Assembly (NCBI GenBank): GCA_965213645.1
Contig: CBDBZX010000002.1
Location: 62,001 to 126,000 of the forward strand
Direction of reading: 5' to 3'
DNA: 64,000 nucleotides
Origin: CBDBZX01 sp965213645
GTDB lineage: Bacteria; Deinococcota; Deinococci; Deinococcales; Trueperaceae
In this document: piece after piece, positions 18,401 to 26,491 of the stretch
Layout: every line of letters begins with the position of its first letter
Position numbering within the stretch: position 1 is the stretch's first letter
Program-made: the position numbers and the translations under genes
Notes under the pieces: generated by a model
Told to the model about the DNA's origin: nothing
Databases searched by the model: none
The model's input: only the letters and a program-made list of their open reading frames with translations

Positions 18401-18451
18401 GGCAAGGAGAAGCCCTAAGCGAAATTGAGTTGTATGCGTCGCAAAATACAA
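15404..18451 (-). CDS. Cadherin-like / FG-GAP repeat surface lipoprotein
   Basis: Large exported protein with a lipobox (LLLMAC, cleavage before Cys 23). In order it has one fibronectin type III-like domain (about 30-115), several tandem cadherin-like or Big_9-type domains (about 120-600; repeated ITLTATDSDSDE, LTFRANDG and VNDAP linkers), a short Ig-like module, and from about 690 to the end seven FG-GAP/VCBS-type repeats. Each repeat carries DLDNDGDLD or a variant, a calcium-binding DxDxDG loop, and the set predicts a beta-propeller. Adhesion or matrix binding is likely. The start is TTG at 18449-18451 with AAAGGA upstream. The gene is monocistronic. The ligand is unknown. Confidence 0.85.
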   Translation of the reverse strand: MYFATHTTQFRLGLLLALLLMACGGRGGVPAPIGLTVTPSETKITIQWQDNSDDETGFSVYRQEVDSSTDFERIAGVAANVERYEDTAVDPGTRYRYGVTADKGGRSSKRLVASEEPVVLENHPPIATAQTLSTPEDTPLTFTLSGRDVDGDALTFAVVDAPSKGRLAGSPPHLTYTPAPNISGEDTFTFTASDGALTSPPETVTIRIGDVNDVPVAYSRELSAEAGQRATVTLAGYDAEGDDLTFDVVEEPSKGRLSSVNRATGEVIYIPEGEEGTDNFTFVVSDGASTSAEAVVTVNLGIVNNVPVAQAQEVEIDEDEAVAITLTATDSDSDEVQYAVLGAPAHGTLKGAAPNLTYTPSQNYYGADRLTFRANDGYDDSDIMEVTLTVREVNDAPRLTRDLLDQRVSEDKAFRLDIRVNFSDVDAGDSLSYDASLRGNNANGGDLPAWLSLEDGVLSGTPGEGDAGSFEVSVTATDTSGLGVTDSFTLSVRAVNDAPTAITLSNNTIGENQPARTLVGVLSSADVDSATFIYSLAPGEGGADNRSFIIDGDELKTAARFDFEAKNTYRVRVRSDDGAGGTFARPLTVKVENVDDVAPEITFAKGDTPENKPLQLELNQPTVLKGTVKDKAISSVTLFAGSTSLGTATLEGEAWRFTYTPRNAGRVTLKVIATDAAGNEAERRVEAQVVRRGTGRFAFAQVLPSADSTSVALGDLDNDGDLDIFEVNNGPSQIYLNRGDASFLSTQGLVSVDSRNVALGDLDKDGDLDAVEANGGASRVYLNNGDGTFLSGHVLADADSRGVALGDFNKDGSLDVLEANSGVSRIYFNKGNATFRPGPVFPEADGVDVAVGDFDKDGDLDVLEVNKGQSRIYLNKGKGGFKPGHMFAEADSVQVAVGHLNKDDKLDIVEVDGQGVQVYLNNGNATFRRGQGLSSLNSTGVALGDLDNDGDLDALTANGSGSSQVFLNGGDATFSAFQGLGFADSRGVALGDLDGDRALDVLEANSGFSHVYLSR

Positions 18452-18814
18452 GGGTTCGTCCTTTGCCGAGGCTCGAGCCTCGTTCGAATCTTAAACGCTA
18501 CACTGAGCCTAAAGCGAGCAATTTATGCGTTTGGGACATTATTCGATGAGAAGAGGTTGAGCAAGTAAGCCGCTGAATCGTCTTAAACGCGCTTGGGAAA
18601 GTCTATCCACTCGCCCTCACCAGACCCTTTGATAAAGTTCACATCCCATCCTCATTCCAATAACCTCACACGCTTATAGTTGCGCGTCTCTTAAAGTGAG
18701 CGCTGATATGGCGACGCGCCCTTTGTGCACTGATCACAATTCACGTATAGATGTAACGAACCTCTCTCGGCAAACTTTCTCTGGGGCTTGCGTTCGTCTC
18801 GAGGTTGATAGCTT
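18452..18814. other. Divergent intergenic region
   Basis: About 360 bases between the minus-strand lipoprotein gene and the plus-strand secretin gene. It contains the palindrome GGCTCGAGCC near 18468. I recognise no gene, RNA or convincing promoter. Confidence 0.4.
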
Positions 18815-20164
18815 ATGAAGATGACTATGCCCCTTTTTCGCGCTTCTTTTCTGTGTGGCTTGCTCCTGCTCGCGTCCGCCGCGCTTGCCCAAAATGCTCA
18901 GGTCAACCTGAGCGCGTCGTACAGCGGCGATACCGTGACCTTTGTAGGCGACCACAACATCCGCTATCTGACGGACTACGACACGCAGACCTTAGTACTG
19001 CCCGGTGCGACGCTGACAGACGTAGAAACACCGTTCCCAGCGGGCTATGAGATCGTGTTGGGCGAAGACCAAATTACAGTAGACGTGGGTGAGCCCTTTC
19101 GGGTGGCACTCTCGAGCAACGAGCGCGTCCTGACCCTCGTGCGCGGCGAGACGCTCGGCAGCCTCCCTCAGCAGATCGCCGGAGACACCCGTGCCCCCGT
19201 GATGTACCGCCTCGCCAACGCTGACCCTGAGCAAGTCGCCGATCACCTCGAAAACCTCTACGAACTACCCGTCGAGGTGGACGTTAGACAACGCGCCCTA
19301 CTCGTGATGGTCAACGCGCAGGATAGATTTCTCGTAGACGAGGTCATCGCTGCACTGGACGAAGCCCGTCCTCAAGTGATGTTCGAGGCAGAAATCGTCG
19401 AAATCAACCAATCTGTCACGCAGAGCTTAGGCATCAACTACGACTCGATTTTTAGGTTTAAGCTCTCCGAGGGAGAGGTAGGGTCGGTCTTCGGCACGGG
19501 ACCCTTCAAGCGCGACGGCATGTCGCTGTCGTTAGGTCTCAACCTCTTGAAGACCAACGGCGCGGCCAAAGTGTTAGCGAGGCCCAGAGTCACGACCTTA
19601 GACGGCGTCAAAGCGAAAATTAACGCCACGCAGTCCTTTCCGGTGGTGGTCTCGAGTTCGGACGGTCAGGAGAACATCCAGAACATCACCACGGGTATCG
19701 AACTCTCGATGCTGCCTAAGATAAGCCCGGACGGACAGGTCGAGGCGGAACTCTCCATCTCGGTCTCGACGCCGACAGGCATCACCTCACAAAAGGTGCC
19801 GACCTTTAGCAGCCGCGAAGCCTCGACTACCGTCAGAGTCGCCAACGGCGAACCCATTGCCATTGGCGGGCTCTACGAAAAGCGCACGCTCAAAGGCGTC
19901 TCGAAAGTACCTATCTTGGGCGACATCCCCATCATCGGCGCTCTTTTCACCTCGACCTCGACTGAGGAGCGCGAGACCGACCTCGTCATCGTGGTGACGC
20001 CGCGCATCGTGGACACGCCGGGGCTACAAGCCCTACGGACGGACGCCGCGCCTGTTATTGCCACCCCTGACCCTGACGGACAACAAGCCGACGCGCAAAC
20101 TCAGGAAATTAAGAGCGCGGCGAGTCCGCTTGAGCCCGTCACTAAGCCGAGTAAGTTGGATTAG
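18815..20164 (+). CDS. Secretin-family protein (short, PilQ/GspD-like)
   Basis: Outer-membrane secretin-like protein. A signal peptide (about residues 1-25, ending ALA) is followed by a beta-rich region, a short N-domain of the STN/N1 type (VADHLENLYELPVEVD, about 145-190), then the secretin core (about 195-420). The core has VMFEAEIVEINQSV, the conserved VLARPRVTTLDG and the terminal signature ITPRI-like VVVTPRIVDTPG, with VPILGDIPIIGALF before it. At 449 residues it is much shorter than the PilQ of Thermus or Deinococcus (about 750), with fewer N-domains. No pilM-P or gsp genes are nearby, so its partner machine is unknown. The first ATG is used; two others follow within five codons. Confidence 0.87.
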   Translation: MKMTMPLFRASFLCGLLLLASAALAQNAQVNLSASYSGDTVTFVGDHNIRYLTDYDTQTLVLPGATLTDVETPFPAGYEIVLGEDQITVDVGEPFRVALSSNERVLTLVRGETLGSLPQQIAGDTRAPVMYRLANADPEQVADHLENLYELPVEVDVRQRALLVMVNAQDRFLVDEVIAALDEARPQVMFEAEIVEINQSVTQSLGINYDSIFRFKLSEGEVGSVFGTGPFKRDGMSLSLGLNLLKTNGAAKVLARPRVTTLDGVKAKINATQSFPVVVSSSDGQENIQNITTGIELSMLPKISPDGQVEAELSISVSTPTGITSQKVPTFSSREASTTVRVANGEPIAIGGLYEKRTLKGVSKVPILGDIPIIGALFTSTSTEERETDLVIVVTPRIVDTPGLQALRTDAAPVIATPDPDGQQADAQTQEIKSAASPLEPVTKPSKLD

Positions 20165-20284
20165 CTGAGCAATGAGCAACGAGTCCCGAGCAATCCAGTC
20201 GAGCTGGACGAACGGTGAGCCTAAAGGTTTTCACTCATTGCTCACCGTTCGTCCCCGAAAGGGGATTGCTTTTAACTCATTGCT
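20165..20284. repeat. Family 2 palindromic repeat
   Basis: Left half GAGCAATGAGCAACGAG and right half CTCATTGCTCACCGTTCGTC then CTCATTGCT are inverted relatives. The segment CAATCCAGTCGAGCTGGACG is identical to one at 4666-4690. It lies between the secretin gene and a small lipoprotein gene and could fold into a long stem in RNA. Confidence 0.75.
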
Positions 20285-20341
20285 TCTCAAAGTGTAAGAC
20301 TTCGCAAACCCTCCAATGACACGAAGTAGATAGACTAACGC

Positions 20342-20791
20342 ATGTACCGCTCTTTGCTCTGCCTGCTCTTCCTGATTGCCTGCGCTCCCGCTACCGAGAC
20401 CGCCACCGAGCCGCCCACCCAAGCGAGCGACCCCGCCGTCAACTTAGCAACCTACCAGAGCCTCGTCGCGCCCTTCGCCGCCGACTTAGAGCGCTTAGGC
20501 GTCACGCTAAACGACTATCAAATTTACCGCTATGAGGGCGCAAACCCAAACGGCTTCATCAACGCGATTAATACCTTTTACCGCGAGTACCTTGGCTTCT
20601 GCCCTCTAGTCGAAGCCTTTTACGCCGCCCCTAACGGCGTGCAGTTCATGACCTTAGCGAGCGACAACAGCACGCAGATTCGCGCCTTTTTGTACGACCA
20701 GTCGCGCCGACCTCGCCTGACGTATGCTTATGTTGAGGGGACGAGTCAGCAGCCACAAACAGCGGTGGTGTGTGAGACGGTCACTGAGTAA
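20342..20791 (+). CDS. Small lipoprotein, unknown function
   Basis: 149-residue protein of no family I can name. It begins with a lipoprotein signal (LLFLIAC, lipid-modified Cys at residue 14) followed by a low-complexity linker rich in T, P and A, then a compact domain with two further cysteines (GFCPLVEAF and AVVCETV) that might form a disulfide. A TAGACT box lies five bases upstream of the ATG, suggesting a leaderless transcript. It converges on deoC with only about 25 bases between stops. Confidence 0.7.
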   Translation: MYRSLLCLLFLIACAPATETATEPPTQASDPAVNLATYQSLVAPFAADLERLGVTLNDYQIYRYEGANPNGFINAINTFYREYLGFCPLVEAFYAAPNGVQFMTLASDNSTQIRAFLYDQSRRPRLTYAYVEGTSQQPQTAVVCETVTE

Positions 20792-20816
20792 GCTGATACT
20801 ACTTCACGCTCCAAAG

Positions 20817-21809
20817 TTATGAGAGCGGATGCCTGAACGACGCCGAGTAGCGCCCGGTGACGTAGTGCTCCAACTGCCGCTCGATGTCTCCTAAGAGGCT
20901 CGAGGCTCCAAAGCGAAACAGCTCGGGCTCTAACCACTCGCGCCCCAACTCCTCTTTCATCAGCGTGAGCCATAAAAGCGCCTCTTTCGCCGTGCGGATG
21001 CCGCCCGCAGGCTTGAAGCCGATCCTGTACCCGGTGCGCTCCAAGTAGTCGCGGATAGAACGCACCATCACCAAACTTACGGGCAAGGTAGCGTTCTCGC
21101 TCTCTTTGCCCGTTGAGGTCTTGACGAAATCCGCCCCCGCCATCATCGCCACCATCGACGCTTTGTAGACGTTTCGGAGCGTACCGAGTTCGCCCGTCGC
21201 CAGAATCGCTTTCATGTGCGCGTCGCCGCAGGCTTCGCGGAACGCGGTGATTTCGTCGAACAGCGCTTCCCAGTTGCCCGTTAAAACGTGAGCGCGGGTG
21301 ATGACGATGTCGATTTCGCTCGCGCCTGCTTCTCTCGAGGCGTGAATCTCCGCCACGCGCTGTAGGAAAGGGGAGAGTCCCGCTGGAAACCCTGTCGAGA
21401 CGGCGGCGACGGGGATGTTAGACCCTTTCAGCGCTTCTACAGCCGTAGGAACCATCGCGTGATAGACGCAGACTGCGCCCGTCGTAAGCCCCAAGTCAGC
21501 CACGCCGAGTTCGTCCAAAATATCCTGCCGTACAGGTTGTTGCGCTTTGGCGCAGAGCCGCTTGACCTTGCCCGGTGTATCGTCGCCCGCTAAGGTGGTG
21601 AGGTCGATGCAGCTTATCGCCTTGAGGAGCCAGGCGGCTTGCCACTCCTTTTTAACGCTCCGCCGCCCTGCTAATGTGGAGGCTCGCCGCTCAACCGCAC
21701 TCCTATTGACCTGCACATCCCTGAGCCAACCGAGCCTAAGCCCTGTCCCCGGATTTCTCTCCTGAGGCTGGATTGTCTGACCTTCTTGTGATAACTCTTG
21801 AATCGCCAT
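20817..21809 (-). CDS. deoC: Deoxyribose-phosphate aldolase
   Basis: Cytoplasmic class I aldolase that splits 2-deoxyribose 5-phosphate into glyceraldehyde 3-phosphate and acetaldehyde during deoxynucleoside breakdown. The Schiff-base lysine is in ADFVKTSTGK (about residue 218), and a second conserved Lys lies in GFKPAGGIRT. The Asp of EIDIVI is also present. At 330 residues it is longer than E. coli DeoC (259) and closer to the eukaryotic-type enzyme, with an added N-terminal segment of about 60 residues. No other deo genes are adjacent. ATG at 21807-21809. Confidence 0.95.
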   Translation of the reverse strand: MAIQELSQEGQTIQPQERNPGTGLRLGWLRDVQVNRSAVERRASTLAGRRSVKKEWQAAWLLKAISCIDLTTLAGDDTPGKVKRLCAKAQQPVRQDILDELGVADLGLTTGAVCVYHAMVPTAVEALKGSNIPVAAVSTGFPAGLSPFLQRVAEIHASREAGASEIDIVITRAHVLTGNWEALFDEITAFREACGDAHMKAILATGELGTLRNVYKASMVAMMAGADFVKTSTGKESENATLPVSLVMVRSIRDYLERTGYRIGFKPAGGIRTAKEALLWLTLMKEELGREWLEPELFRFGASSLLGDIERQLEHYVTGRYSASFRHPLS

Positions 21810-21915
21810 AACACGCTCCGTTAGTTGTTGAATACGCTTCGCGCTCGTCTTTTGCTTATCAGTGTAGCGTATTGGAGCCTTTAGCTATTGGCGGTTAGCT
21901 TTTAACTAAAACCTA

Positions 21916-22026
21916 TAGCATTTCCACGACACATTGAGATAGAATGTCGCAGATATCATCTCATAATGTGCGTGATGGACAGTGCTTTCTACGGTAAGAG
22001 TGTTTCAAACCAGATGATACCTGCTA
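21916..22026. repeat. Family 3 repeat, inverse orientation
   Basis: Reads TAGCATTTCC to CCAGATGATACCTGCTA, the reverse complement of the elements at 23613-23750 and 39853-39963 with about 70-80 percent similarity by eye. It ends 39 bases before the small hypothetical gene at 22065. Confidence 0.75.
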
Positions 22027-22064
22027 CTAGTGGCCAATAACTAAGAATAAGCAATAATAAGGCT

Positions 22065-22385
22065 ATGACCGACCAAGTACCCCTCGTCCATTTCGTTAAA
22101 TTACCTCTCGGCAGCGTCGTCGTGACGTTGGATAGGCGCGGTATGGGTCTCGGTGAGCGCGGCGGGTTTGAGGCGCAGTGGGCGTCACAGGATGAAAATG
22201 AACAAATGTTGGGATTAGAAGCGTACCGCCGCATTGTTAAAGCGCATCTCAAAGAGGTCTATTTAGAGGAGGAAAAGCGCGAACCGCCGAAGATCACCCT
22301 CAACCTGGCGAGTCATCAGCTTATCGACGACATAACAGGTTGGACGAAGCTCAATGCGCCACCTCCTGAGACTCGACCTCTTTAG
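22065..22385 (+). CDS. Hypothetical protein (106 aa)
   Basis: No family recognised. The product is soluble, with a beta-rich N-terminus (VPLVHFVKLPLGSVVVTLD), a central acidic helix (LGLEAYRRIVKAHLKEVYLEEEK) and a proline-rich tail. AATAAT lies six bases before the ATG, fitting a leaderless promoter. Its last 35 bases overlap the end of the converging YihY gene on the other strand. Amino-acid composition is protein-like, so I keep it, but it could be lineage specific. Confidence 0.55.
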   Translation: MTDQVPLVHFVKLPLGSVVVTLDRRGMGLGERGGFEAQWASQDENEQMLGLEAYRRIVKAHLKEVYLEEEKREPPKITLNLASHQLIDDITGWTKLNAPPPETRPL

Positions 22386-23316
22386 CTCGCTTCGCCCTGG
22401 CTTTCTCCTTCGCTCTCGCCTTGGCCCTGGCTTTTGTGTCCATCTGCTTGAACGACTTGGAGCCGTGCCGCTCCGCATACACCCGGCAAAATGCCGCCCC
22501 AAAGAAGAAAATCTGCGCTGAAAAGTATACCCATAAGAGAAAGATAACGAGCGAGCCCGCCGCCCCATACGCCGACGCCACCACGCTCCGACTTAGATAA
22601 AGGCTAATCAGCCACTTGCCCGCCGAGAAGAGCACTGCTGTGACGACTGCGCCCAGCCACGTGTCCCACCAAGAGACCCGCGCCGAAGGAAGGTACTTAT
22701 ATAGGAGTGAAAAGAGCAGTGACACGATCGTAATACTCACGAGAATGTCAAAAGCGTTGACAAAAGGCGCGGCGATGCCCAACTGATCGCTCAGGAAACT
22801 GCTGAACGCGGTTGCGCCCGTGCTGAGAACCAGTGACACGAGCAGGAGAAAGCCGATACCCGCGACCATCGCGAGGGCGATAAGGCGGTTTTTGACAACG
22901 TTTAACACCCCTTCGCGAAAAGCGTCCGGCGCTTTCACCTCCCAAATCGTGTTCATGGCGGCGCGAAGCTCGTTAAAGACAATCGACGCGCCGAAGAGGA
23001 GCGCCCCCAAACCGATGAGCGAAGGTAAAATTGCGTCGCTGGCGCTGTAGGCGTCGAAAGCGTTTCTGAAAAGTGTGCGCAGAAGCTGCGCCACCTGGAC
23101 GTTGTTCTCACCTACCAAAAGCTGAACCTGGTCGATGATGCGTTCTTGCACGTCCATCTGACTAAAGAAAATCCCCGCGACGCTGACTGCAACGATCAAG
23201 AGCGGCGCGAGTGAAAGCACTGTATAAAACGCTAATGCTGCCCCCAAGCGCGGCGCGTTGTGCGCCTGCCACACCTGCACTGCTTGGCTGAAGAGCTTAA
23301 AGATCGCCCTAAACAT
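22351..23316 (-). CDS. YihY/BrkB family inner membrane protein
   Basis: Polytopic membrane protein of the YihY (formerly RNase BN/BrkB) family, of uncertain function; the old RNase BN assignment is not supported in E. coli. Six hydrophobic segments can be seen. The family patterns LGAALAFYTVLSLAPLL near residue 25 and YGAAGSLVIFLLWVYFSAQIFFFGA near residue 255 are conserved. The C-terminus is an unusual run of alternating basic residues and Ala (KARAKARAKEKARAKRAKE), presumably cytoplasmic. TATAAT lies eleven bases upstream of the ATG. It is monocistronic and its 3' end overlaps a converging small gene. Confidence 0.88.
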   Translation of the reverse strand: MFRAIFKLFSQAVQVWQAHNAPRLGAALAFYTVLSLAPLLIVAVSVAGIFFSQMDVQERIIDQVQLLVGENNVQVAQLLRTLFRNAFDAYSASDAILPSLIGLGALLFGASIVFNELRAAMNTIWEVKAPDAFREGVLNVVKNRLIALAMVAGIGFLLLVSLVLSTGATAFSSFLSDQLGIAAPFVNAFDILVSITIVSLLFSLLYKYLPSARVSWWDTWLGAVVTAVLFSAGKWLISLYLSRSVVASAYGAAGSLVIFLLWVYFSAQIFFFGAAFCRVYAERHGSKSFKQMDTKARAKARAKEKARAKRAKEVESQEVAH

Positions 23317-23400
23317 GTCTGAGGCTTATTATACCTTGGTTGTTGCGTTTTGAATCAGTTGCGAATACGCTGTGACAAGCAGCATTTTCAGTATCGTTCA

Positions 23401-23520
23401 TCCAGCCCTGTTCCCGGTTACGAAGTTTCCCTTCGGGAAGGGAAACTTCGTTTGCGTAGCCCTTACTTCGTAGGCTAACGCGCACCTTCGGGAGAAGCCC
23501 TGCGCAAGCGGGTATGACTG
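23401..23520. repeat. Family 4 repeat
   Basis: It contains a perfect local palindrome (GAAGTTTCCCTTCGGGAAGG and onward) and a 66-base segment, 23438-23503, that is identical to 39732-39797. A reverse, shorter relative is inside the repeat at 4666-4815. Confidence 0.8.
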
Positions 23521-23612
23521 AATTTCAGCGAGTCGGGAAAAAGGCTGACGTGTTAAGGCGCTGACTCCCTCGAGCCACCCAAGAACGTCCGAGCACCTAA
23601 GCCACCCTCAGA

Positions 23613-23750
23613 TAGCAGGTACACCCCTAGAGGACAGGGGTACTATAGTCATCTGGTTTGAGACACTCTTACTGTAACAAACGTTGTCTAACACGCACAT
23701 TCGGTGATGATATCTGCGACCATTTGTCTCAGTATATTTTGGAAGTGCTA
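23613..23750. repeat. Family 3 repeat, well-conserved copy
   Basis: Starts TAGCAGGT and ends GGAAGTGCTA. From CATCTGG onward about 100 bases match 39862-39963 with a single visible difference. The copy here carries an extra block after AGCAGGTA (ACCCCTAGAGGACAGGGGTA) that forms its own small hairpin. Confidence 0.85.
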
Positions 23751-23786
23751 AGAGAAGATTCGCTTTCCGGCGTCGGTTTCAACTTA

Positions 23787-23908
23787 TACCGAGCTGAAAG
23801 AATGATGTCGTAAATTGAGAGCGTTCAAGGGTACGTGCGTGCTGCGCGGTACTTCGTGAACACGCACGGTTTAGATGTCGTACTTTGACATCTAAACTTC
23901 ACTTTGTA
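23787..23908. mobile_element. Family 5 MITE upstream of mutS
   Basis: A 122-bp non-coding element starting TACCGAGCTGAAAG and ending CACTTTGTA (inverted ends, imperfect). It is flanked by TTA at 23784-23786 and 23909-23911, a 3-bp target duplication. It shares GAAAGAATGATGTCGTAAA and the stem arm GTTTAGATGTC with the MITE at 53479-53580. It lies 60 bases from the mutS ATG and its end has been read as spurious mutS N-terminal codons. Confidence 0.85.
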
Positions 23909-23968
23909 TTACACGAGGTCTCCGATCTCTCAGCCAATCCTCGCTCCCAAAACGTTAAGATAGACGCT

Positions 23969-26491
23969 ATGACCCTAAAAGGTGAGGGCAAAGGTCCGCT
24001 CCCTCCGCTCTTAACGCAATACGTCGAGCTGCGCGAAAAGTACCCTGACTACCTCGTGCTCTTTCAAGTTGGCGACTTTTACGAGACCTTTGGCGAGGAC
24101 GCGGAGAGGTTGGCCCGCGCGATTGGCATCACCCTGACGCACAAGACCAGCAAGGACTTCACCACGCCGATGTCAGGAATTCCGCTGCGGAGCGCCGACA
24201 CCTACATCGAGCGGCTCTTAAACCAGCGTATCTGTGTCGCCGTCGCCGACCAAGTGGAGAACCCCGCGACTGCCGACGGACTCGTCAAGCGTGACATCAC
24301 CCAACTCATCACGCCGGGCACGGTCACGGACGAAAAGCTACTGCGTCCCGACGCCAACTATCTCGCCGCCGTCGCCACAGGCGAGGGTTACGGCTTGGCG
24401 CTCTTAGACATCACCACAGGCGAGTTTCGCGGCACGCAGGTGTATGCCAAGAGCAGCCTCTTCGATGAACTCAGGCGCTATCGCCCTGCTGAGGTCTTGC
24501 TCGCGCCCGAACTCTACGCGCAAGCGGACTTCCGCGAGAGCTTTAGCGAACGCTTCTCGGTGATGGTGACGCGGGGGCGTTTTGGATTAGACGAGGCAGA
24601 GAGGTCATTAGAAGAACAGTTCAGCGCCGTGCCGACGGGAACGGACAGCGACGCCCTCATCCGGGCGGCGGGCGCGGTGCTCTCGTACGCACTCACCACG
24701 CAGAGAGGCTGCTTGCCGCAAGTCGCGCGGTTTGTCCGCTACGACCCGAGCGCGTACATGCAAATCGGTGAGGTGGCGCTCTCAACTTTGGAGGTCTTTG
24801 GAACCTTTAACGAAGCGCAGGAGGAGCGCACCTTACTAAGTATTTTAGACAAAACGCGCACCGCTCCGGGGCGGCGGCTCTTGCGGGCGTGGTTGCGGCA
24901 TCCGCTGTTGGATAAAGACCTCTTGGAGCGGCGCTTAGACGCCGTTCAAGCCTCCGTGAAAGATGCCGTCTTGCGCCGCGAGGTTCGCAAAAGTCTTTAT
25001 AAGATGCACGATTTGGAGCGGTTGGCCTCGAGACTCGCCGCGGGCCGCGCCAGTGCCCGCGACCTCTGCGCCTTAGCGAGAAGCCTTAGCTTAGTCCCCG
25101 AACTTCACAAGCACCTCTCTGGACGTTCCGAAGAAGCCCTCCAATCCTTGAAAGAACGCATGGGCGAGCTAAGTGACGTTAGGGCGCAGATTGACGCGGC
25201 GTTGATGGACGACCTACCCCTTAAAATCACCGAAGGCGGACTCATCCAGAGCGGTTTCGACAGTGAACTCGACGCGCTGAGAGGTCAAGCGGAAGCGGGG
25301 CGGGCGTGGATTGCTGAGTTAGAAGCGCAAGAACGCAGAACGACAGGGATTCCCACGCTCAAGGTAGGTTTTAACGGGGTGTTTGGGTATTACCTCGAGG
25401 TCACGCGCCCTTACGTTGACCAGGTTCCCGAGAGCTACCGCGCCGTGCAGACCCTCAAAGACCGCCAACGCTACACGCGAAGCGACCTACGCGAAAAGGA
25501 GCGCGAGATTTTACGCGCCGAAGACAGCGCCAAGCGGCGTGAGTATTTGGTGTTCGACGAACTGCGCAGCAGCCTCCTACCCCACGCCGAAGCGGTGCGC
25601 GAACTCGGGAGCGTTTTAGCCGAACTCGACGTGTACAGTTCACTCGCAGAGGCGGCGGCGCAAGGTCAATTTTGCCGCCCTGAATTTTCTGAGATAACCT
25701 TTCAGATCGAAGGCGGACGCCATCCCGTCGTCGAGCAGTTTCACCCCTTTATCGCCAACGACTTGGACCTCTCCCCGCAAGCTCGCCTCGTCATCCTGAC
25801 AGGTCCGAATATGAGCGGCAAGTCCACCTATCTGCGCCAAAATGCGCTCATCGCCCTCTTAGCGCAAATCGGCTCATTTGTCCCGGCTGAACGTGCCGTG
25901 CTCCCCTTATTCGAGCGCATCTACACGCGCATCGGCGCGTCGGATGACATCGCAGGCGGACGCAGCACCTTCATGGTGGAGATGGACGAACTCGCCTGTA
26001 TTTTGCAGAACGCGACACCTAAGAGCCTCATTTTGCTAGATGAAATCGGACGCGGGACGAGTACCTTCGACGGGCTCGCGCTGGCGTGGGCGGCGTCGGA
26101 ATATCTGCATGAACGCACCGAATCTTATGTCCTTTTTGCGACGCACTACTTTGAGCTTACCGGGCTTGCCAACAAGTTACCCGCCGCGCGAAATCAGCAC
26201 GTCGCTGCCAAAGAGGAAGCGGGGGCGCTGACCTTCTATCATCAAGTGTTGCCGGGTCCAGCGAGCAAGGCGTACGGCTTAGAGGTGGCGAAGCTCGCCG
26301 GGGTTCCTGCGAAAGTCTTGGAGCGGGCGCACGCGGTCTTGGCGGGGCTCGAGTCCAATCGCCACAACACCTCACAAGAGGTCGTCGAGGAACTTTTAGG
26401 GCAGGATTTGAGCCGGTTGTCTCCCTTGGACGCGCTTACCTTGCTTCACAAATTACAGGAGAAGGCTCGAGGTCTCGTCATTGATGAATGA
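23969..26491 (+). CDS. mutS: DNA mismatch repair protein MutS
   Basis: Mismatch-recognition ATPase. The mismatch-binding domain has the Phe-X-Glu motif in QVGDFYETFGEDA (near residue 30). Connector, lever and clamp domains follow. The ATPase has GPNMSGKSTYLRQ (Walker A), the DEIGRGTSTFDG segment (Walker B and signature) and FATHYFEL. I choose ATG 23969 (840 residues, MTLKGEGKGPLPPLL): the longer frame from TTG 23885 reads through the end of a MITE and adds 28 non-homologous residues. Downstream mutL overlaps the stop by eight bases, so the pair is one operon. The MITE must have altered or replaced part of the original upstream region. Confidence 0.97.
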   Translation: MTLKGEGKGPLPPLLTQYVELREKYPDYLVLFQVGDFYETFGEDAERLARAIGITLTHKTSKDFTTPMSGIPLRSADTYIERLLNQRICVAVADQVENPATADGLVKRDITQLITPGTVTDEKLLRPDANYLAAVATGEGYGLALLDITTGEFRGTQVYAKSSLFDELRRYRPAEVLLAPELYAQADFRESFSERFSVMVTRGRFGLDEAERSLEEQFSAVPTGTDSDALIRAAGAVLSYALTTQRGCLPQVARFVRYDPSAYMQIGEVALSTLEVFGTFNEAQEERTLLSILDKTRTAPGRRLLRAWLRHPLLDKDLLERRLDAVQASVKDAVLRREVRKSLYKMHDLERLASRLAAGRASARDLCALARSLSLVPELHKHLSGRSEEALQSLKERMGELSDVRAQIDAALMDDLPLKITEGGLIQSGFDSELDALRGQAEAGRAWIAELEAQERRTTGIPTLKVGFNGVFGYYLEVTRPYVDQVPESYRAVQTLKDRQRYTRSDLREKEREILRAEDSAKRREYLVFDELRSSLLPHAEAVRELGSVLAELDVYSSLAEAAAQGQFCRPEFSEITFQIEGGRHPVVEQFHPFIANDLDLSPQARLVILTGPNMSGKSTYLRQNALIALLAQIGSFVPAERAVLPLFERIYTRIGASDDIAGGRSTFMVEMDELACILQNATPKSLILLDEIGRGTSTFDGLALAWAASEYLHERTESYVLFATHYFELTGLANKLPAARNQHVAAKEEAGALTFYHQVLPGPASKAYGLEVAKLAGVPAKVLERAHAVLAGLESNRHNTSQEVVEELLGQDLSRLSPLDALTLLHKLQEKARGLVIDE

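Noticed and set aside
22263..22568. Other-frame ORF at the YihY end
   Set aside because: Shadow of the YihY gene with a biased arginine-rich composition.
23885..23968. An N-terminal extension of MutS from TTG 23885
   Set aside because: It is read from the end of a MITE and its flank, has no homology to MutS, and a proper ATG with the conserved N-terminus follows at 23969.
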